Below are positions 1 through 9,828 of a stretch of DNA of 10,306 nucleotides, in pieces (the first letter of the stretch is position 1; each line of letters begins with the position of its first letter). Below the pieces are notes generated by a model, which worked only from the letters and a program-made list of their open reading frames with translations, made no database searches and had not been told where the DNA came from. A program made the position numbers and the translations under genes. Where the stretch lies: the NCBI GenBank assembly GCA_003503535.1, contig DOCI01000246.1, positions 11,647 to 21,952 of the forward strand. Reading direction: 5' to 3'. Source of the stretch: Planctomycetaceae bacterium (lineage in GTDB: Bacteria; Planctomycetota; Planctomycetia; Planctomycetales; Planctomycetaceae).

Positions 1-167
1 ACAAGGCAAATATGAATCGCTCGCTTGGCTTTCGGTTGTAACTTACTGTCCTTAGAAGCAGCCAAGGTCGATTCTCGACTGAGAAGCGTTGCCATCGCAG
101 TCGCACCGAGACCATTCATGCCCCAGTTAAAAAACTCTCGACGCGTCTGCAGGTTAAAATTATTCAT
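1..167 (-). CDS. DUF1501 family protein, N-terminal part (cut by window edge)
   Basis: Only the first 55 or so residues are in the window; the gene continues past position 1. The reading starts MNNFNLQTRREFFNWG and reaches KAKRAIHICL, which is the characteristic opening of planctomycete DUF1501 proteins. The TRREFF stretch followed by a Gly/Ala-rich hydrophobic run (GLGATAMATLL) looks like a twin-arginine (Tat) export signal, so the folded protein is probably exported. DUF1501 proteins belong to the alkaline-phosphatase/sulfatase-like superfamily, but their substrates are unknown. The ATG lies 3 bases after the stop of the DUF1549/DUF1553 gene, with a weak GAAAG ribosome site overlapping that stop. 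Translational coupling in one operon is therefore likely, and the DUF1553-DUF1501 pairing is very common in this phylum. Family assignment is confident; biochemical role is not. Confidence 0.88.
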   Translation of the reverse strand, partial: MNNFNLQTRREFFNWGMNGLGATAMATLLSRESTLAASKDSKLQPKAKRAIHICL

Positions 168-170
168 CTT

Positions 171-3209
<3,039 letters not shown>

Positions 3210-3217
3210 TACAAATT

Positions 3218-3222
3218 CTCCT
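3218..3222 (-). promoter_or_regulatory. Ribosome binding site that decides the TTG start
   Basis: On the minus strand this reads AGGAG, 8 bases before the TTG at 3209. The in-frame ATG at 3266 has no purine-rich stretch in front of it. Together with the signal peptide that begins right after the TTG, this favours the shorter protein. Confidence 0.6.
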
Positions 3223-3393
3223 GAAATCGAAATTCCACCAAACTCAATGAGTAAAGATGGAACCATGAAAGTCGCAGGGCGGATTTATTTCTCACCCGAT
3301 GGTAGCATTCGATCACATAAGTTTCCATGCATTTGTCATGCTGATTGTTGAAGTTTGCATACTGACAATGACTTCTGTGAGTACAAAATCATG

Positions 3394-3421
3394 TTGCAAA
3401 TCTGTAATAATGACATAACAT
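3394..3421 (+). promoter_or_regulatory. Possible sigma-70-type promoter for the aldehyde dehydrogenase gene
   Basis: TTGCAA and TAACAT are separated by 16 bases, a plausible but imperfect -35/-10 pair. Transcription would start near 3428, leaving a leader of about 80 bases. Planctomycete promoter consensus is poorly known and this AT-rich spacer would give such matches by chance, so this is only a candidate. Confidence 0.22.
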
Positions 3422-3429
3422 CAACTAAG

Positions 3430-3443
3430 TTTGATCGATCAAA
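3430..3443. promoter_or_regulatory. Perfect 14-base palindrome TTTGATCGATCAAA, candidate operator
   Basis: The sequence equals its own reverse complement over all 14 bases and lies 67 bases before the ATG of the aldehyde dehydrogenase gene, beside the predicted transcription start. A site of this size and symmetry in a divergent spacer fits binding by a dimeric repressor or activator. No regulator gene is in the window, and the match to any named operator is unknown. Confidence 0.4.
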
Positions 3444-3457
3444 TTACTTCGACTCTG

Positions 3458-3478
3458 TTCATCCTGATTCTGGATGAA
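3458..3478 (+). promoter_or_regulatory. Leader hairpin upstream of the aldehyde dehydrogenase gene
   Basis: TTCATCC and GGATGAA are perfect 7-base complements around a 7-base loop, ending 32 bases before the ATG and 19 bases before the ribosome site. It could form in the mRNA leader. There is no T-tract, so it is not a terminator, and it does not cover the ribosome site. A regulatory role is speculative. Confidence 0.3.
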
Positions 3479-3510
3479 TTCCCTTATTCCCAAGCGCAAG
3501 GATAATCGAC

Positions 3511-5067
3511 ATGGCGACCGCGACAAAAGACATTCAAGCCTATACCGCAGCCGCGTTTACTCCGCCGCAAAAGTTTACGCAGTTTTGTCAGAATGGCGGA
3601 AAGCCGCTTGGGGGGATCATTGGCGGCGAATCGGTTCCCGGTTCCATGAATGCGACCTTCGAATCGACCGATCCCGGCTCTCAGGAAGTGCTCGCCCGCA
3701 TTTGTGAAATGGGAGAAGCCGAAGTTTCGATGGCCGTCGATGCTGCGACAAAAGCTTTCCATGGCGATGGCGTTCAGGGTTGGAAAAGTGTCGATGTCGA
3801 AGAACGGATTGAACTGGTCAATAAACTGGTCGAGCTTTGCGAGCGGGATCGCGATGTGCTGCTTGCCTGCGAAATTCTCGATGGCGGAAAAGTCTCTGAG
3901 TTAGCCGAGGGAGATTTCGGTCAGATTCGTGCCTGTGCGGAATATTTTGTCGATGTCGCCCGCAAAATTCCGATGGGTGATAGTCCGGCAATGCAGGTCT
4001 CACCCGGTGTGAAAGGTTTCACTTATCGCGAACCGTGGGGAGTTGTCGCGGGAATCATTCCCTGGAATTATCCGATCGTTCTCACCTCCTGGTTCATGTT
4101 CCCGGCTCTGCTTTCCGGAAACACAATCTTGATCAAACCGGCTGAAGACACTCCGCTCTCTGCACTCTACATCGGGAAACTGGCAGAAGAAGCCGGCTTC
4201 CCGCCCGGCGTGATTAACGTGCTGCCCGGTCGTGGTGAGATTACTGGCCAATGTATCGCGGAAAATCCGGGTGTAAGATACATCTCCTTCACCGGTTCAC
4301 CCGGAGTCGGTCAGGCGATTCTGCGAACCTGCGATCGTCACGGCACCCGCATGAAACGCGAAATGGGCGGCAACGGTTCCGCTATCGTGCTGGGCGATGC
4401 CGATCCCGAAGTCGTCGCCCGCATGGTCGGCAAGTACACCAATCAGCACTTCGGCCAAACCTGCTGCACAATTCATCGTGTCTTCGTTGATAGCAAAATC
4501 GCAGACGACTTTATCGATGCACAGCGCGAGTTCATGGAAAACCTCAAAATCGGTTATCAGGCCGATGCCGGGACTCAGCTGGGAGCCGTGGTGAATACCA
4601 CTCAGAAACGACGTATTCTGCAAGCCCAGCAGGAAGCAGCATGGCGTGGTGGTCAGGCGATTCTTCCCGGCGGTATCGCAGAAGTGAGCGGCAGACAGGG
4701 GAACTATATCAAACCTGCTCTGTACAAAACTGTTCCCGGAGTCGATTGCAATCCGCAGGAAGTTTTTCACACGTTCGCCACCATTTGTCCTGTTTCCTCA
4801 GCTGAGGAAGCATTGCAACTGGCGAACAGTTCGCCTTACGGCCTGGGAGCCAGTGTCTGGACGAAAGACATCGAAAAGGGAGTCGCCCTTGCTAAGCAAT
4901 TCCGCGATGGAACCTGTCAGGTGAACTGTCACAACTCCATCGCCTATGGCCTCCCTTACGGCGGCCAGGGAATTTCCGGCGGCCCGGGAGCAGGCGTGAA
5001 TTGCGAAGAGACTTTCCTGGATTACACCCAGGTCAAAGCCGTTTATGTGGCTGAGTATCCGGGTTAA
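3511..5067 (+). CDS. Aldehyde dehydrogenase superfamily protein (betaine-aldehyde-dehydrogenase-like), atypical motifs
   Basis: A cytoplasmic NAD(P)-dependent aldehyde dehydrogenase of 518 residues, expected to oxidise an aldehyde to its acid; the substrate cannot be told from sequence. The ATG has AAGGA 8 bases upstream. The catalytic landmarks are present at the right spacing: oxyanion Asn186 in IIPWNYP, Lys209 in IKPAED, the Rossmann turn FTGS (260-263), general base Glu284, and nucleophile Cys318 in GQTCCT, 34 residues after the Glu as in ALDH2. Glu417 in QEVF matches the cofactor-binding Glu. Several flanking motifs are unusual. ELGGK reads EMGGN, so the lysine is lost. EIFGP reads EVFHT, so Gly-Pro is lost. 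The C-terminal GGxKxSG segment reads GGQGISGG (484-491). About 35 residues precede the usual N-terminal strand. The enzyme is probably active but belongs to a divergent subgroup. The gene is single, between a regulated-looking leader and a strong terminator. Confidence 0.93.
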   Translation: MATATKDIQAYTAAAFTPPQKFTQFCQNGGKPLGGIIGGESVPGSMNATFESTDPGSQEVLARICEMGEAEVSMAVDAATKAFHGDGVQGWKSVDVEERIELVNKLVELCERDRDVLLACEILDGGKVSELAEGDFGQIRACAEYFVDVARKIPMGDSPAMQVSPGVKGFTYREPWGVVAGIIPWNYPIVLTSWFMFPALLSGNTILIKPAEDTPLSALYIGKLAEEAGFPPGVINVLPGRGEITGQCIAENPGVRYISFTGSPGVGQAILRTCDRHGTRMKREMGGNGSAIVLGDADPEVVARMVGKYTNQHFGQTCCTIHRVFVDSKIADDFIDAQREFMENLKIGYQADAGTQLGAVVNTTQKRRILQAQQEAAWRGGQAILPGGIAEVSGRQGNYIKPALYKTVPGVDCNPQEVFHTFATICPVSSAEEALQLANSSPYGLGASVWTKDIEKGVALAKQFRDGTCQVNCHNSIAYGLPYGGQGISGGPGAGVNCEETFLDYTQVKAVYVAEYPG

Positions 5068-5085
5068 TTTGCTGATCAATAAATC

Positions 5086-5133
5086 ACGGGTGGCCTGGCA
5101 ACCTCGATGAGGATCGCCTGCCACCCGTTTTTT
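5086..5133 (+). terminator. Rho-independent terminator of the aldehyde dehydrogenase gene
   Basis: Starting 18 bases after the stop codon, ACGGGTGGC pairs perfectly with GCCACCCGT (9 bases). Inside this stem, GGC/GCC and CCTC-GAT-GAGG can pair too, giving a long imperfect hairpin. The distal arm runs straight into six T residues (5128-5133). This is a textbook intrinsic terminator for the plus strand. The minus strand lacks a comparable T-run, so termination of the convergent gene here is less likely. Confidence 0.8.
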
Positions 5134-5142
5134 ATTGCTCCA

Positions 5143-5233
5143 GTAGGACAGGCATCCTGCCTGTCAATTCGCAGTATGCGAACCTCAACGGCAGGGAATG
5201 AAGTGAACCATGTCATGGCACAGCCTGACCTAC
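5143..5233. repeat. REPIN-like element: two inverted GTAG-hairpin units
   Basis: The left unit is GTAG (5143-5146), then GACAGGC, a 5-base loop and GCCTGTC (5147-5165), a perfect 7-base stem. The right unit is inverted. On the minus strand it reads GTAG (5233-5230), then GTCAGGC, loop TGT and GCC-A-TGAC with one bulged base (5229-5212). Both units begin GTAGG-N-CAGGC. A GTAG tetranucleotide at the foot of a hairpin, in inverted pairs about 90 bases apart between convergent genes, is the architecture of REP/REPIN elements moved by RAYT (TnpA_REP) transposases. No RAYT gene is in the window. A related single unit lies at 8312-8332. The family name is inference; the symmetry is seen directly. 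Confidence 0.6.
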
Positions 5234-5243
5234 GGCAACGAAA

Positions 5244-6554
5244 TTATTCGACGAGATCTCCCAAAATCAGAATCTGTCCGACGCGAATATTTGTTCCCTG
5301 AAATTTCGGCGATTTCAATTCGACTTCCGGATCCTTCAGTCGAAATGCAACCGGCTGTCGGTCGGGTTGTTCTTCATCTACTTTGATAGAAACGGTATGC
5401 ACTTCATCTGCGTCCAAACCACTCGCAACTGAAAGCGTGGCGATGCGATGATAAGTGCAGTAACTATCGAATCGTGCAACAGGTTTGTCGCGTTGATTTC
5501 CATCGACAGTAATCCAGACCTGCCCACCATCGGGGCCGAGGAGGTCGTAAAGCTTGGCGGTCGAGCCTCGAAATTTGAAGGTTAATGTGCTGCCGGGAGT
5601 TTTTGTTTCCCAAAGTGTCCCCATTCGTTTTCCAAAACTTCTGGCGAGTTGGGCATCATCCGGTAACTGCTTCCATTCCGGTGAGAGCATGCTCTGCTCA
5701 ATCGGAACCATTTTCGCAGCCTGCCAGTGATTCTCCACAAAAGTCTTACTCAACTTGGGTTGATGATCTTGCGGCTTGGATGTGTTTTCCATTTGCGAAA
5801 CCGCATCGGCAACAATCTCCGAATAAATTTCATGCCCTTCATCCAAAGGATGCACGCCATCGGATGAGAAACGTACGACGCCTTCCTTCGTTGGCTGATC
5901 ACTTTTGAAAATCAGCTTCCCGGCTTGTTCCAGCTCGACAATTTTCATGGCGAAGTTGATTGAAGGAATTCCATAATGATCTGCCAGCATTTCCATTGCC
6001 GAAATTGACTGCGGACATTCTCCTTTTCGGAGTGGTTCTTCAAAACCGGTTCGGAATGTATAGACAAAGCAGATATCGATGCGGGAATTCTGAGCCCAGG
6101 TTTGTCGGACAATCCCTTCCATTGCTTGCCAGATCCGTTGCGGAGAGGCTCCACCATCGTTGACTGCGAACTCGACAAACAGCAGATCGGGCTTGTATTG
6201 CAGGGCATCCCGCTGCAGTCGAAACACGCCCAGATCACTCCCCGTTCCGCCAATAGCCGCATGAATTTCTTCGACCTCGGCATCAGGAAATTCATTAGCA
6301 AACCATTCCCGGGTTTTCACGCGCCAGCCATTGGCAGCAGTGATCGAGCCTCCCAGATAAGCAATCTTGACCGGCTGCCCATCCTTCAATTTGGCAAGCA
6401 CGTTGCCCAAGCCATCGCGAGGTTGAATCAGCTTCGGTTTGACAGCCGCATATTCAGGAGCGGCCTGAAGAGTTGTATTCAAACTGGTGAATACAAAGCC
6501 AACAACGAGCGAGAAAATTGCCAGCCTGCATAAATTCAGTTTCATCGAGATCAT
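5244..6554 (-). CDS. Secreted SGNH/GDSL-type hydrolase (probable esterase)
   Basis: A probable exported ester hydrolase, most likely removing acyl or acetyl groups from polysaccharides; the substrate is inferred only. I take the ATG at 6554: AGGA lies 6 bases upstream and it opens with a Sec signal ([20 protein letters not shown], cleavage near LQAA). An in-frame GTG at 6593 has no ribosome site and would add 13 residues before the signal. Numbered from the ATG (436 residues), the SGNH blocks are: nucleophile Ser70 in YLGGSIT, oxyanion Gly105 in GGTGSD, Asn132 in EFAVNDGG, and Asp232/His235 in SSDGVHP. All four catalytic positions are intact. The last 140 residues or so are beta-rich ([27 protein letters not shown]) and look like a separate beta-sandwich domain, possibly for ligand binding. 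The upstream beta-propeller gene ends 86 bases away on the same strand. Confidence 0.88.
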   Translation of the reverse strand: MISMKLNLCRLAIFSLVVGFVFTSLNTTLQAAPEYAAVKPKLIQPRDGLGNVLAKLKDGQPVKIAYLGGSITAANGWRVKTREWFANEFPDAEVEEIHAAIGGTGSDLGVFRLQRDALQYKPDLLFVEFAVNDGGASPQRIWQAMEGIVRQTWAQNSRIDICFVYTFRTGFEEPLRKGECPQSISAMEMLADHYGIPSINFAMKIVELEQAGKLIFKSDQPTKEGVVRFSSDGVHPLDEGHEIYSEIVADAVSQMENTSKPQDHQPKLSKTFVENHWQAAKMVPIEQSMLSPEWKQLPDDAQLARSFGKRMGTLWETKTPGSTLTFKFRGSTAKLYDLLGPDGGQVWITVDGNQRDKPVARFDSYCTYHRIATLSVASGLDADEVHTVSIKVDEEQPDRQPVAFRLKDPEVELKSPKFQGTNIRVGQILILGDLVE

Positions 6555-6560
6555 AAAATT

Positions 6561-6564
6561 TCCT
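6561..6564 (-). promoter_or_regulatory. Ribosome binding site of the SGNH hydrolase gene
   Basis: AGGA on the minus strand, 6 bases before the ATG at 6554. It supports this start over the GTG at 6593, which has no comparable site. Confidence 0.55.
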
Positions 6565-6640
6565 GTCCTGCAAAGTTCAACATAAGTGTTCACTTAGTTT
6601 ACTAGGTCCATGACAGGAATTGAATTCATTCGCGTGTCAA

Positions 6641-7984
6641 TTACTCGCCAACGCAGTAAAGATGTTTATCGGAACGCAGAAAGAGATCGCCATTGCTGAT
6701 GGCCGGAGTCGCGTTGAATGTTTCATCGTCTTCGGTCACGCCATTAACTGTCAGAGGTTCATAGGAGTTGCTCGCTTTCATCACATAGGTAAGACCGCTC
6801 GCAGCCACATAATAAATTTTCCCATCCGCCAGAACGGGTGAAGAATAATCTGCTCCGCGTCCACGACCTCCTCCAAAGCCGAAGGAAGATTCTTCTTCCA
6901 CATCTCCACCGCCGAGACGTGACTTGAAAATCTCCTCACCTGTTGTCGCATTCAGGCAGGTCACAATTCCGGAAGACATATAATATAGGCGTCCTTCATA
7001 AACAACCGGCGTGCAATAACGATTGCGATCCCGTCCCGACCAGACCACATTGGTGGCAGAGACATCGCCCGAACCACCAGCCTTCACCGCAATCGAACCT
7101 CCACTCCGGCCAGTTATTCCAAAAATCGAACCTTCGGCAAAGACCACACTCGAACTGAAAGAATCACTGGGAATCGCTTCGCAGAACCAGCAGAGTTTTC
7201 CAGTCGCGGCATTGATACCCCAGATTTCATACGGAGCCCCAATCACAATATCGGTTCGGTCATCCTCGCCGGGCGTAATAATCGGCGTCCCCCACACATC
7301 GCCCAGTCCGGACGACTCGGCTTTCCAGAGTTCTTTGCCGGTTTTCTTATCCAGACCAACAACCGCTCGTCCTTCCGGTCCTGCCGTCACAACCAGCGTG
7401 TCATCCACGAGTATCGGACTCGAAGCCGAGCCCCAGCGCTTCGGATCAGAATTGGTTCCAACTCCAGTCTGCCACAGCTGATTTCCTTGCAGATCGAATG
7501 CCAAAGCCCCGCTCTTGCCAAAGAAGACATAAACGTTTTTCCCATCAGAAACAGGCGTATGCGAAGCATAACCGTGTACGGGGACTCCCATCCCCGTGTA
7601 AAGATCTTCCGGCAGCACTGCGGGAACTGTCTTTTCCCACAGTTGTTTTCCATTTTTTCGATCAAAGCAGAGCAGATGCCGCTTCAAATTTTGTGGATCT
7701 CCCGGTTCCGAACGATTCAGTCCATATCCGGAATAGCTTGTCACAAACACACGATCCCCCACCACAATCGGACAGGAAACCCCGGATCCAGGCAACTCAA
7801 CTTTCCATTTCAGATTCTTTGTCGGGCTCCATTCGTTTGGGGTTTTCGCATCATCGGCTGCAATCCCCGAACCATTCGGTCCACGAAAACGAGGCCAGTC
7901 GCCGGCGTGACATATAGATACAGTGATTGTTAATAACACCCCAACCGACATCACTGTGCAAAAGTTTTTAGCCATCCTGATCAT
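6641..7984 (-). CDS. Secreted PQQ-binding-like beta-propeller repeat protein
   Basis: A secreted beta-propeller of the PQQ-like repeat family, 447 residues from the ATG at 7984, preceded by AGGGG at a 9-base spacing. An in-frame TTG at 8032 would add 16 residues before the signal and is unlikely. The protein opens with a Sec signal (MIRMAKNFCTVMSVGVLL, cleavage after ICHA) followed by DWPRFRGPNGSG, the usual mature start of this planctomycete family. Blade repeats recur along the chain, for example LLCFDRKNGKQLWEKT, VVGLDKKTGKELWKAE, WGINAATGKLCWF and VTCLNATTGEEIF. They alternate with strand pairs such as PIVVGDRVFVTS and SPVLADGKIYYVAA. A Gly/Arg-rich loop (GFGGGRGRG) precedes the last blades. 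Such proteins usually lack dehydrogenase active sites and may act as binding or assembly scaffolds, so calling it a quinoprotein enzyme is not justified. It probably shares a transcript with the downstream SGNH gene. Confidence 0.88.
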   Translation of the reverse strand: MIRMAKNFCTVMSVGVLLTITVSICHAGDWPRFRGPNGSGIAADDAKTPNEWSPTKNLKWKVELPGSGVSCPIVVGDRVFVTSYSGYGLNRSEPGDPQNLKRHLLCFDRKNGKQLWEKTVPAVLPEDLYTGMGVPVHGYASHTPVSDGKNVYVFFGKSGALAFDLQGNQLWQTGVGTNSDPKRWGSASSPILVDDTLVVTAGPEGRAVVGLDKKTGKELWKAESSGLGDVWGTPIITPGEDDRTDIVIGAPYEIWGINAATGKLCWFCEAIPSDSFSSSVVFAEGSIFGITGRSGGSIAVKAGGSGDVSATNVVWSGRDRNRYCTPVVYEGRLYYMSSGIVTCLNATTGEEIFKSRLGGGDVEEESSFGFGGGRGRGADYSSPVLADGKIYYVAASGLTYVMKASNSYEPLTVNGVTEDDETFNATPAISNGDLFLRSDKHLYCVGE

Positions 7985-7993
7985 TTCTGTATT

Positions 7994-7998
7994 CCCCT
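7994..7998 (-). promoter_or_regulatory. Ribosome binding site of the beta-propeller gene
   Basis: AGGGG on the minus strand, 9 bases before the ATG at 7984. It supports the ATG over the upstream TTG at 8032. The second in-frame ATG (7975) has only a CAGG directly adjacent, which is too close. Confidence 0.45.
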
Positions 7999-8204
7999 GA
8001 CAGATTTTCCACGCCTGAAGCCACTTCACCAATTGATTAAACTTTCAAACAGGTAAGCTGTTTCGTGGAATCTCTGGAATCGGCTGATTTTCTGGACATA
8101 TCGATAAAGACTGCTGCCGTCAAATCGAACTGGGAAACCCTCAATTCTTCCGATCCGACTTGGCGATGACGATAGAGCCGCAATAATAGAGGAAGACTTT
8201 GTTA

Positions 8205-8295
8205 TTCTGGGTGGCTGGGGTCGAACTGAAAGTAATCTTCCAGACGTTTAGTGGATCTGGGGGCTCCGCTTCGCTTCGACCCCAGCCACCCAGAA
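8205..8295. repeat. Perfect 21-base inverted repeat with 49-base spacer
   Basis: Positions 8205-8225 and 8275-8295 are exact reverse complements over 21 bases, with the core CTGGGTGGCTGGGGTCGAA. Pairing stops abruptly at both ends. The spacer contains CCAGA/TCTGG and a CGCTTCGC-like end. This could fold as a long hairpin or cruciform, or be the terminal repeats of a small non-autonomous element. There is no T-tract, so it is not a simple terminator, and no flanking target duplication is visible. I recall similar GGGTGGCTGGGGTCGAA strings from other planctomycete genomes, but could not check this. Confidence 0.7.
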
Positions 8296-8311
8296 CTTTA
8301 CAGTGGATTTC

Positions 8312-8332
8312 GTCAGGCAGTACCTGACTTAC
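8312..8332 (-). repeat. Solitary REP-like hairpin related to the 5143-5233 element
   Basis: On the minus strand this reads GTAA, then GTCAGG, loop TACTG and CCTGAC (6-base perfect stem). It aligns with the right unit of the element at 5212-5233: the GTA, GTCAGG, TGCC and TGAC blocks are shared, giving about 17 of 21 positions with one gap. The fourth base of GTAG has become A. It looks like a decayed single copy of the same family. Confidence 0.45.
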
Positions 8333-8407
8333 AATCAGTAAGTTGATCGCTGAATTTAACGAAATTTGGGCCACGCTCAATTACAATAAAACGGAAAGTC
8401 AAAACGG

Positions 8408-9820
8408 ATGTCACAACAACCCACAAACTTGCAGGAACTTCAGGAAAGTGGTTGGAAATCTCGAACGGTCAAAGAAGAGATTCGCCAGAACTTCTTGAAA
8501 GCCCTCGCAAGTGGGGAAGAATTGTTTCCTGGAATTATCGGTTACGAAGATACCGTTATTCCGGAAATCAGCATCGCTTTACTGGCCGAGCATGACATGC
8601 TCTTTCTGGGTGAAAAGGGTCAGGCCAAGAGTCGAATCATGCGATCACTGGTTCGATTTCTCGATCCTGAAATTCCCTATCTCGATCATCCCGACATTCC
8701 CGTTCACGACGATCCCTATCATCCGATCACAGCTGCGGGAAAAAAATATGTCTCTGAAATACAACCTCAGGATGTCAAAATCGCCTGGTGGCCTCGTGAA
8801 GAACGTTACGCCGAACGACTTTCACCGGGAACTAAATTTGCCGATGTGATTGGTGAAATCGATCCCTCAAAACTGATCGGCGGCGTGAGCATGTCGACCG
8901 AAAACGCCCTGCACTTCGGCCTGATTCCCCGCATGCACCGCGGCATTTTTGCCATGAACGAATTGCCTGAACTCGATGAACTGGTCCAGGTTGGACTGTT
9001 CAATATTCTCGAAGAACGCGATGTGCAAATCCGAGGCTATCCGATCAAATTTGATCTCGATATTCTGATCCTCTTCTCCGCCAACCCCGCCACATATAAC
9101 CGCAGCGGCAAAGTGATTCCGCAATTAAAAGACCGCATCGGCTCGCTCATTCAAACGCATTATCCTCGTGATCGAGATTTGGGAATTCAGATCACCCAGC
9201 AGGAAGCCGGGATTCACGATGATGAAAACTACCCAGTCGTCGTACCATATTTCATGCGGGAAATCATCGAGCAGATTACTGTCCAGGCTCGAAAATCGAA
9301 GTACATCGATCAGGACTCCGGCGTCTCAGCCCGATTTTCAAACGCGAACTATCGAACTATGATTGCCAGTGCCCGTCGCCGGGCCGTTTTGTTGAAGGAG
9401 CAGCCTGCAGTGCCCCGTATCAGCGATCTCGGCCATCTGACCGCCTCCTCACTCGGCAAACTGGAACTCGATTTGATGGGCAGCCATCAAATGCGGGAAT
9501 CGCAGGTATTAGAGGCGATCATTGCCGAAGCGATTCGCATTGTCTTTCAGGAGTATGTCGAAGAGCATGGGCTCGAAGAAATCTCACAGATTTTCGCTCG
9601 CGGCGTGAAAATTGAAGTCGGCGACCTGCTCCCCTCCAATCACTACGCAGAACGCCTGCAACATGTTCCGCCCATCTGGCAAAAAGCTTTCGAACTTAAC
9701 GCCGCACAGGATGACGCCGTGCGTGCCTCGTGTGTCGAATTCGTCCTCGCCGGCTTGCACGCGACCGATCGAATTAGTCGGGCGCAATACCACGGGCAAG
9801 TCACTTACGAGATTGAGTGA
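8408..9820 (+). CDS. MoxR / magnesium-chelatase-like AAA+ ATPase
   Basis: A cytoplasmic AAA+ ATPase of 470 residues in the MoxR/chelatase clade, whose members usually act as chaperone-like remodelers with a von Willebrand A partner. A weak GGAAAG site precedes the ATG by 9 bases. The nucleotide site is readable: Walker A GEKGQAKS (68-75), the Gly-to-Ala form typical of this clade; Walker B region [13 protein letters not shown] (179-191), with Asn184 in place of the usual Asp and Glu185 kept; sensor-1 SANP (Asn226); a likely arginine finger in KDRIGS (Arg243); and a sensor-2-like Arg309 in SARF. An insert of about 60 residues (95-155) precedes the chelatase-like helix region, and [13 protein letters not shown] matches the loop before sensor 1. 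From memory, the NELP form of Walker B is shared by a bacterial subfamily. No VWA gene follows; the next gene is convergent, so the partner must be elsewhere or absent. Confidence 0.9.
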   Translation: MSQQPTNLQELQESGWKSRTVKEEIRQNFLKALASGEELFPGIIGYEDTVIPEISIALLAEHDMLFLGEKGQAKSRIMRSLVRFLDPEIPYLDHPDIPVHDDPYHPITAAGKKYVSEIQPQDVKIAWWPREERYAERLSPGTKFADVIGEIDPSKLIGGVSMSTENALHFGLIPRMHRGIFAMNELPELDELVQVGLFNILEERDVQIRGYPIKFDLDILILFSANPATYNRSGKVIPQLKDRIGSLIQTHYPRDRDLGIQITQQEAGIHDDENYPVVVPYFMREIIEQITVQARKSKYIDQDSGVSARFSNANYRTMIASARRRAVLLKEQPAVPRISDLGHLTASSLGKLELDLMGSHQMRESQVLEAIIAEAIRIVFQEYVEEHGLEEISQIFARGVKIEVGDLLPSNHYAERLQHVPPIWQKAFELNAAQDDAVRASCVEFVLAGLHATDRISRAQYHGQVTYEIE

Positions 9821-9828
9821 TTTATGAA

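Larger units (their letters stand above)
3210..3510. other. Divergent intergenic region between the DUF1553 operon and the aldehyde dehydrogenase gene
   Basis: About 300 AT-rich bases without a credible gene. It must carry promoters for both directions. On the plus side I see a possible promoter (3394-3421), a perfect palindrome (3430-3443), a leader hairpin (3458-3478) and the AAGGA ribosome site at 3498-3502. On the minus side I see no convincing promoter hexamers. Positions 3210-3266 would be coding if the upstream ATG of the DUF1553 gene were used. Confidence 0.6.
7985..8407. other. Divergent intergenic region rich in inverted repeats
   Basis: More than 400 bases separate the beta-propeller gene from the AAA+ ATPase gene. 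Besides the ribosome site near 7996 it holds several hairpins: AAACAG/CTGTTT with a 5-base loop (8047-8063), a perfect 21-base inverted repeat (8205-8295), a REP-like hairpin (8312-8332), and an overlapping ACTTAC/GTAAGT hairpin (8327-8343). Reading frames here run through the repeats, lack a supported start and are not called. No clear promoter hexamers stand out, although both flanking genes must start from here. Confidence 0.6.

Noticed and set aside
4297..4770. A 157-codon minus-strand frame opposite the aldehyde dehydrogenase
   Set aside because: It overlaps the catalytic region of a convincing enzyme and has no recognisable family features.
5107..5301. A 64-codon plus-strand reading frame containing PVGQASCLS
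   Set aside because: It starts inside the terminator, reads through the REPIN-like element and ends inside the SGNH gene. I read it as a translated repeat, not a gene.
6594..6640. TTGACA on the minus strand right after the beta-propeller stop, as a promoter for the SGNH gene
   Set aside because: No acceptable -10 hexamer lies 15-19 bases downstream of it.
7487..7933. Two overlapping plus-strand frames of about 140-148 codons opposite the beta-propeller gene
   Set aside because: Antisense shadows of a gene with a clear signal peptide and blade repeats; they overlap each other and match no family I recognise.
6641..7984. Calling the beta-propeller a PQQ-dependent alcohol dehydrogenase
   Set aside because: At 447 residues it is shorter than those enzymes, and I see no adjacent-cysteine or catalytic Asp motif typical of quinoprotein dehydrogenases; only the repeat fold is supported.
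8141..8380. A 79-codon minus-strand reading frame
   Set aside because: It runs through the 21-base inverted repeat and the REP-like hairpin, has no supported ribosome site, and has repeat-derived, low-information content.
8408..9820. Calling the ATPase a sigma-54 activator
   Set aside because: There is no GAFTGA loop, receiver domain or DNA-binding helix-turn-helix. The motifs fit the MoxR/chelatase clade.
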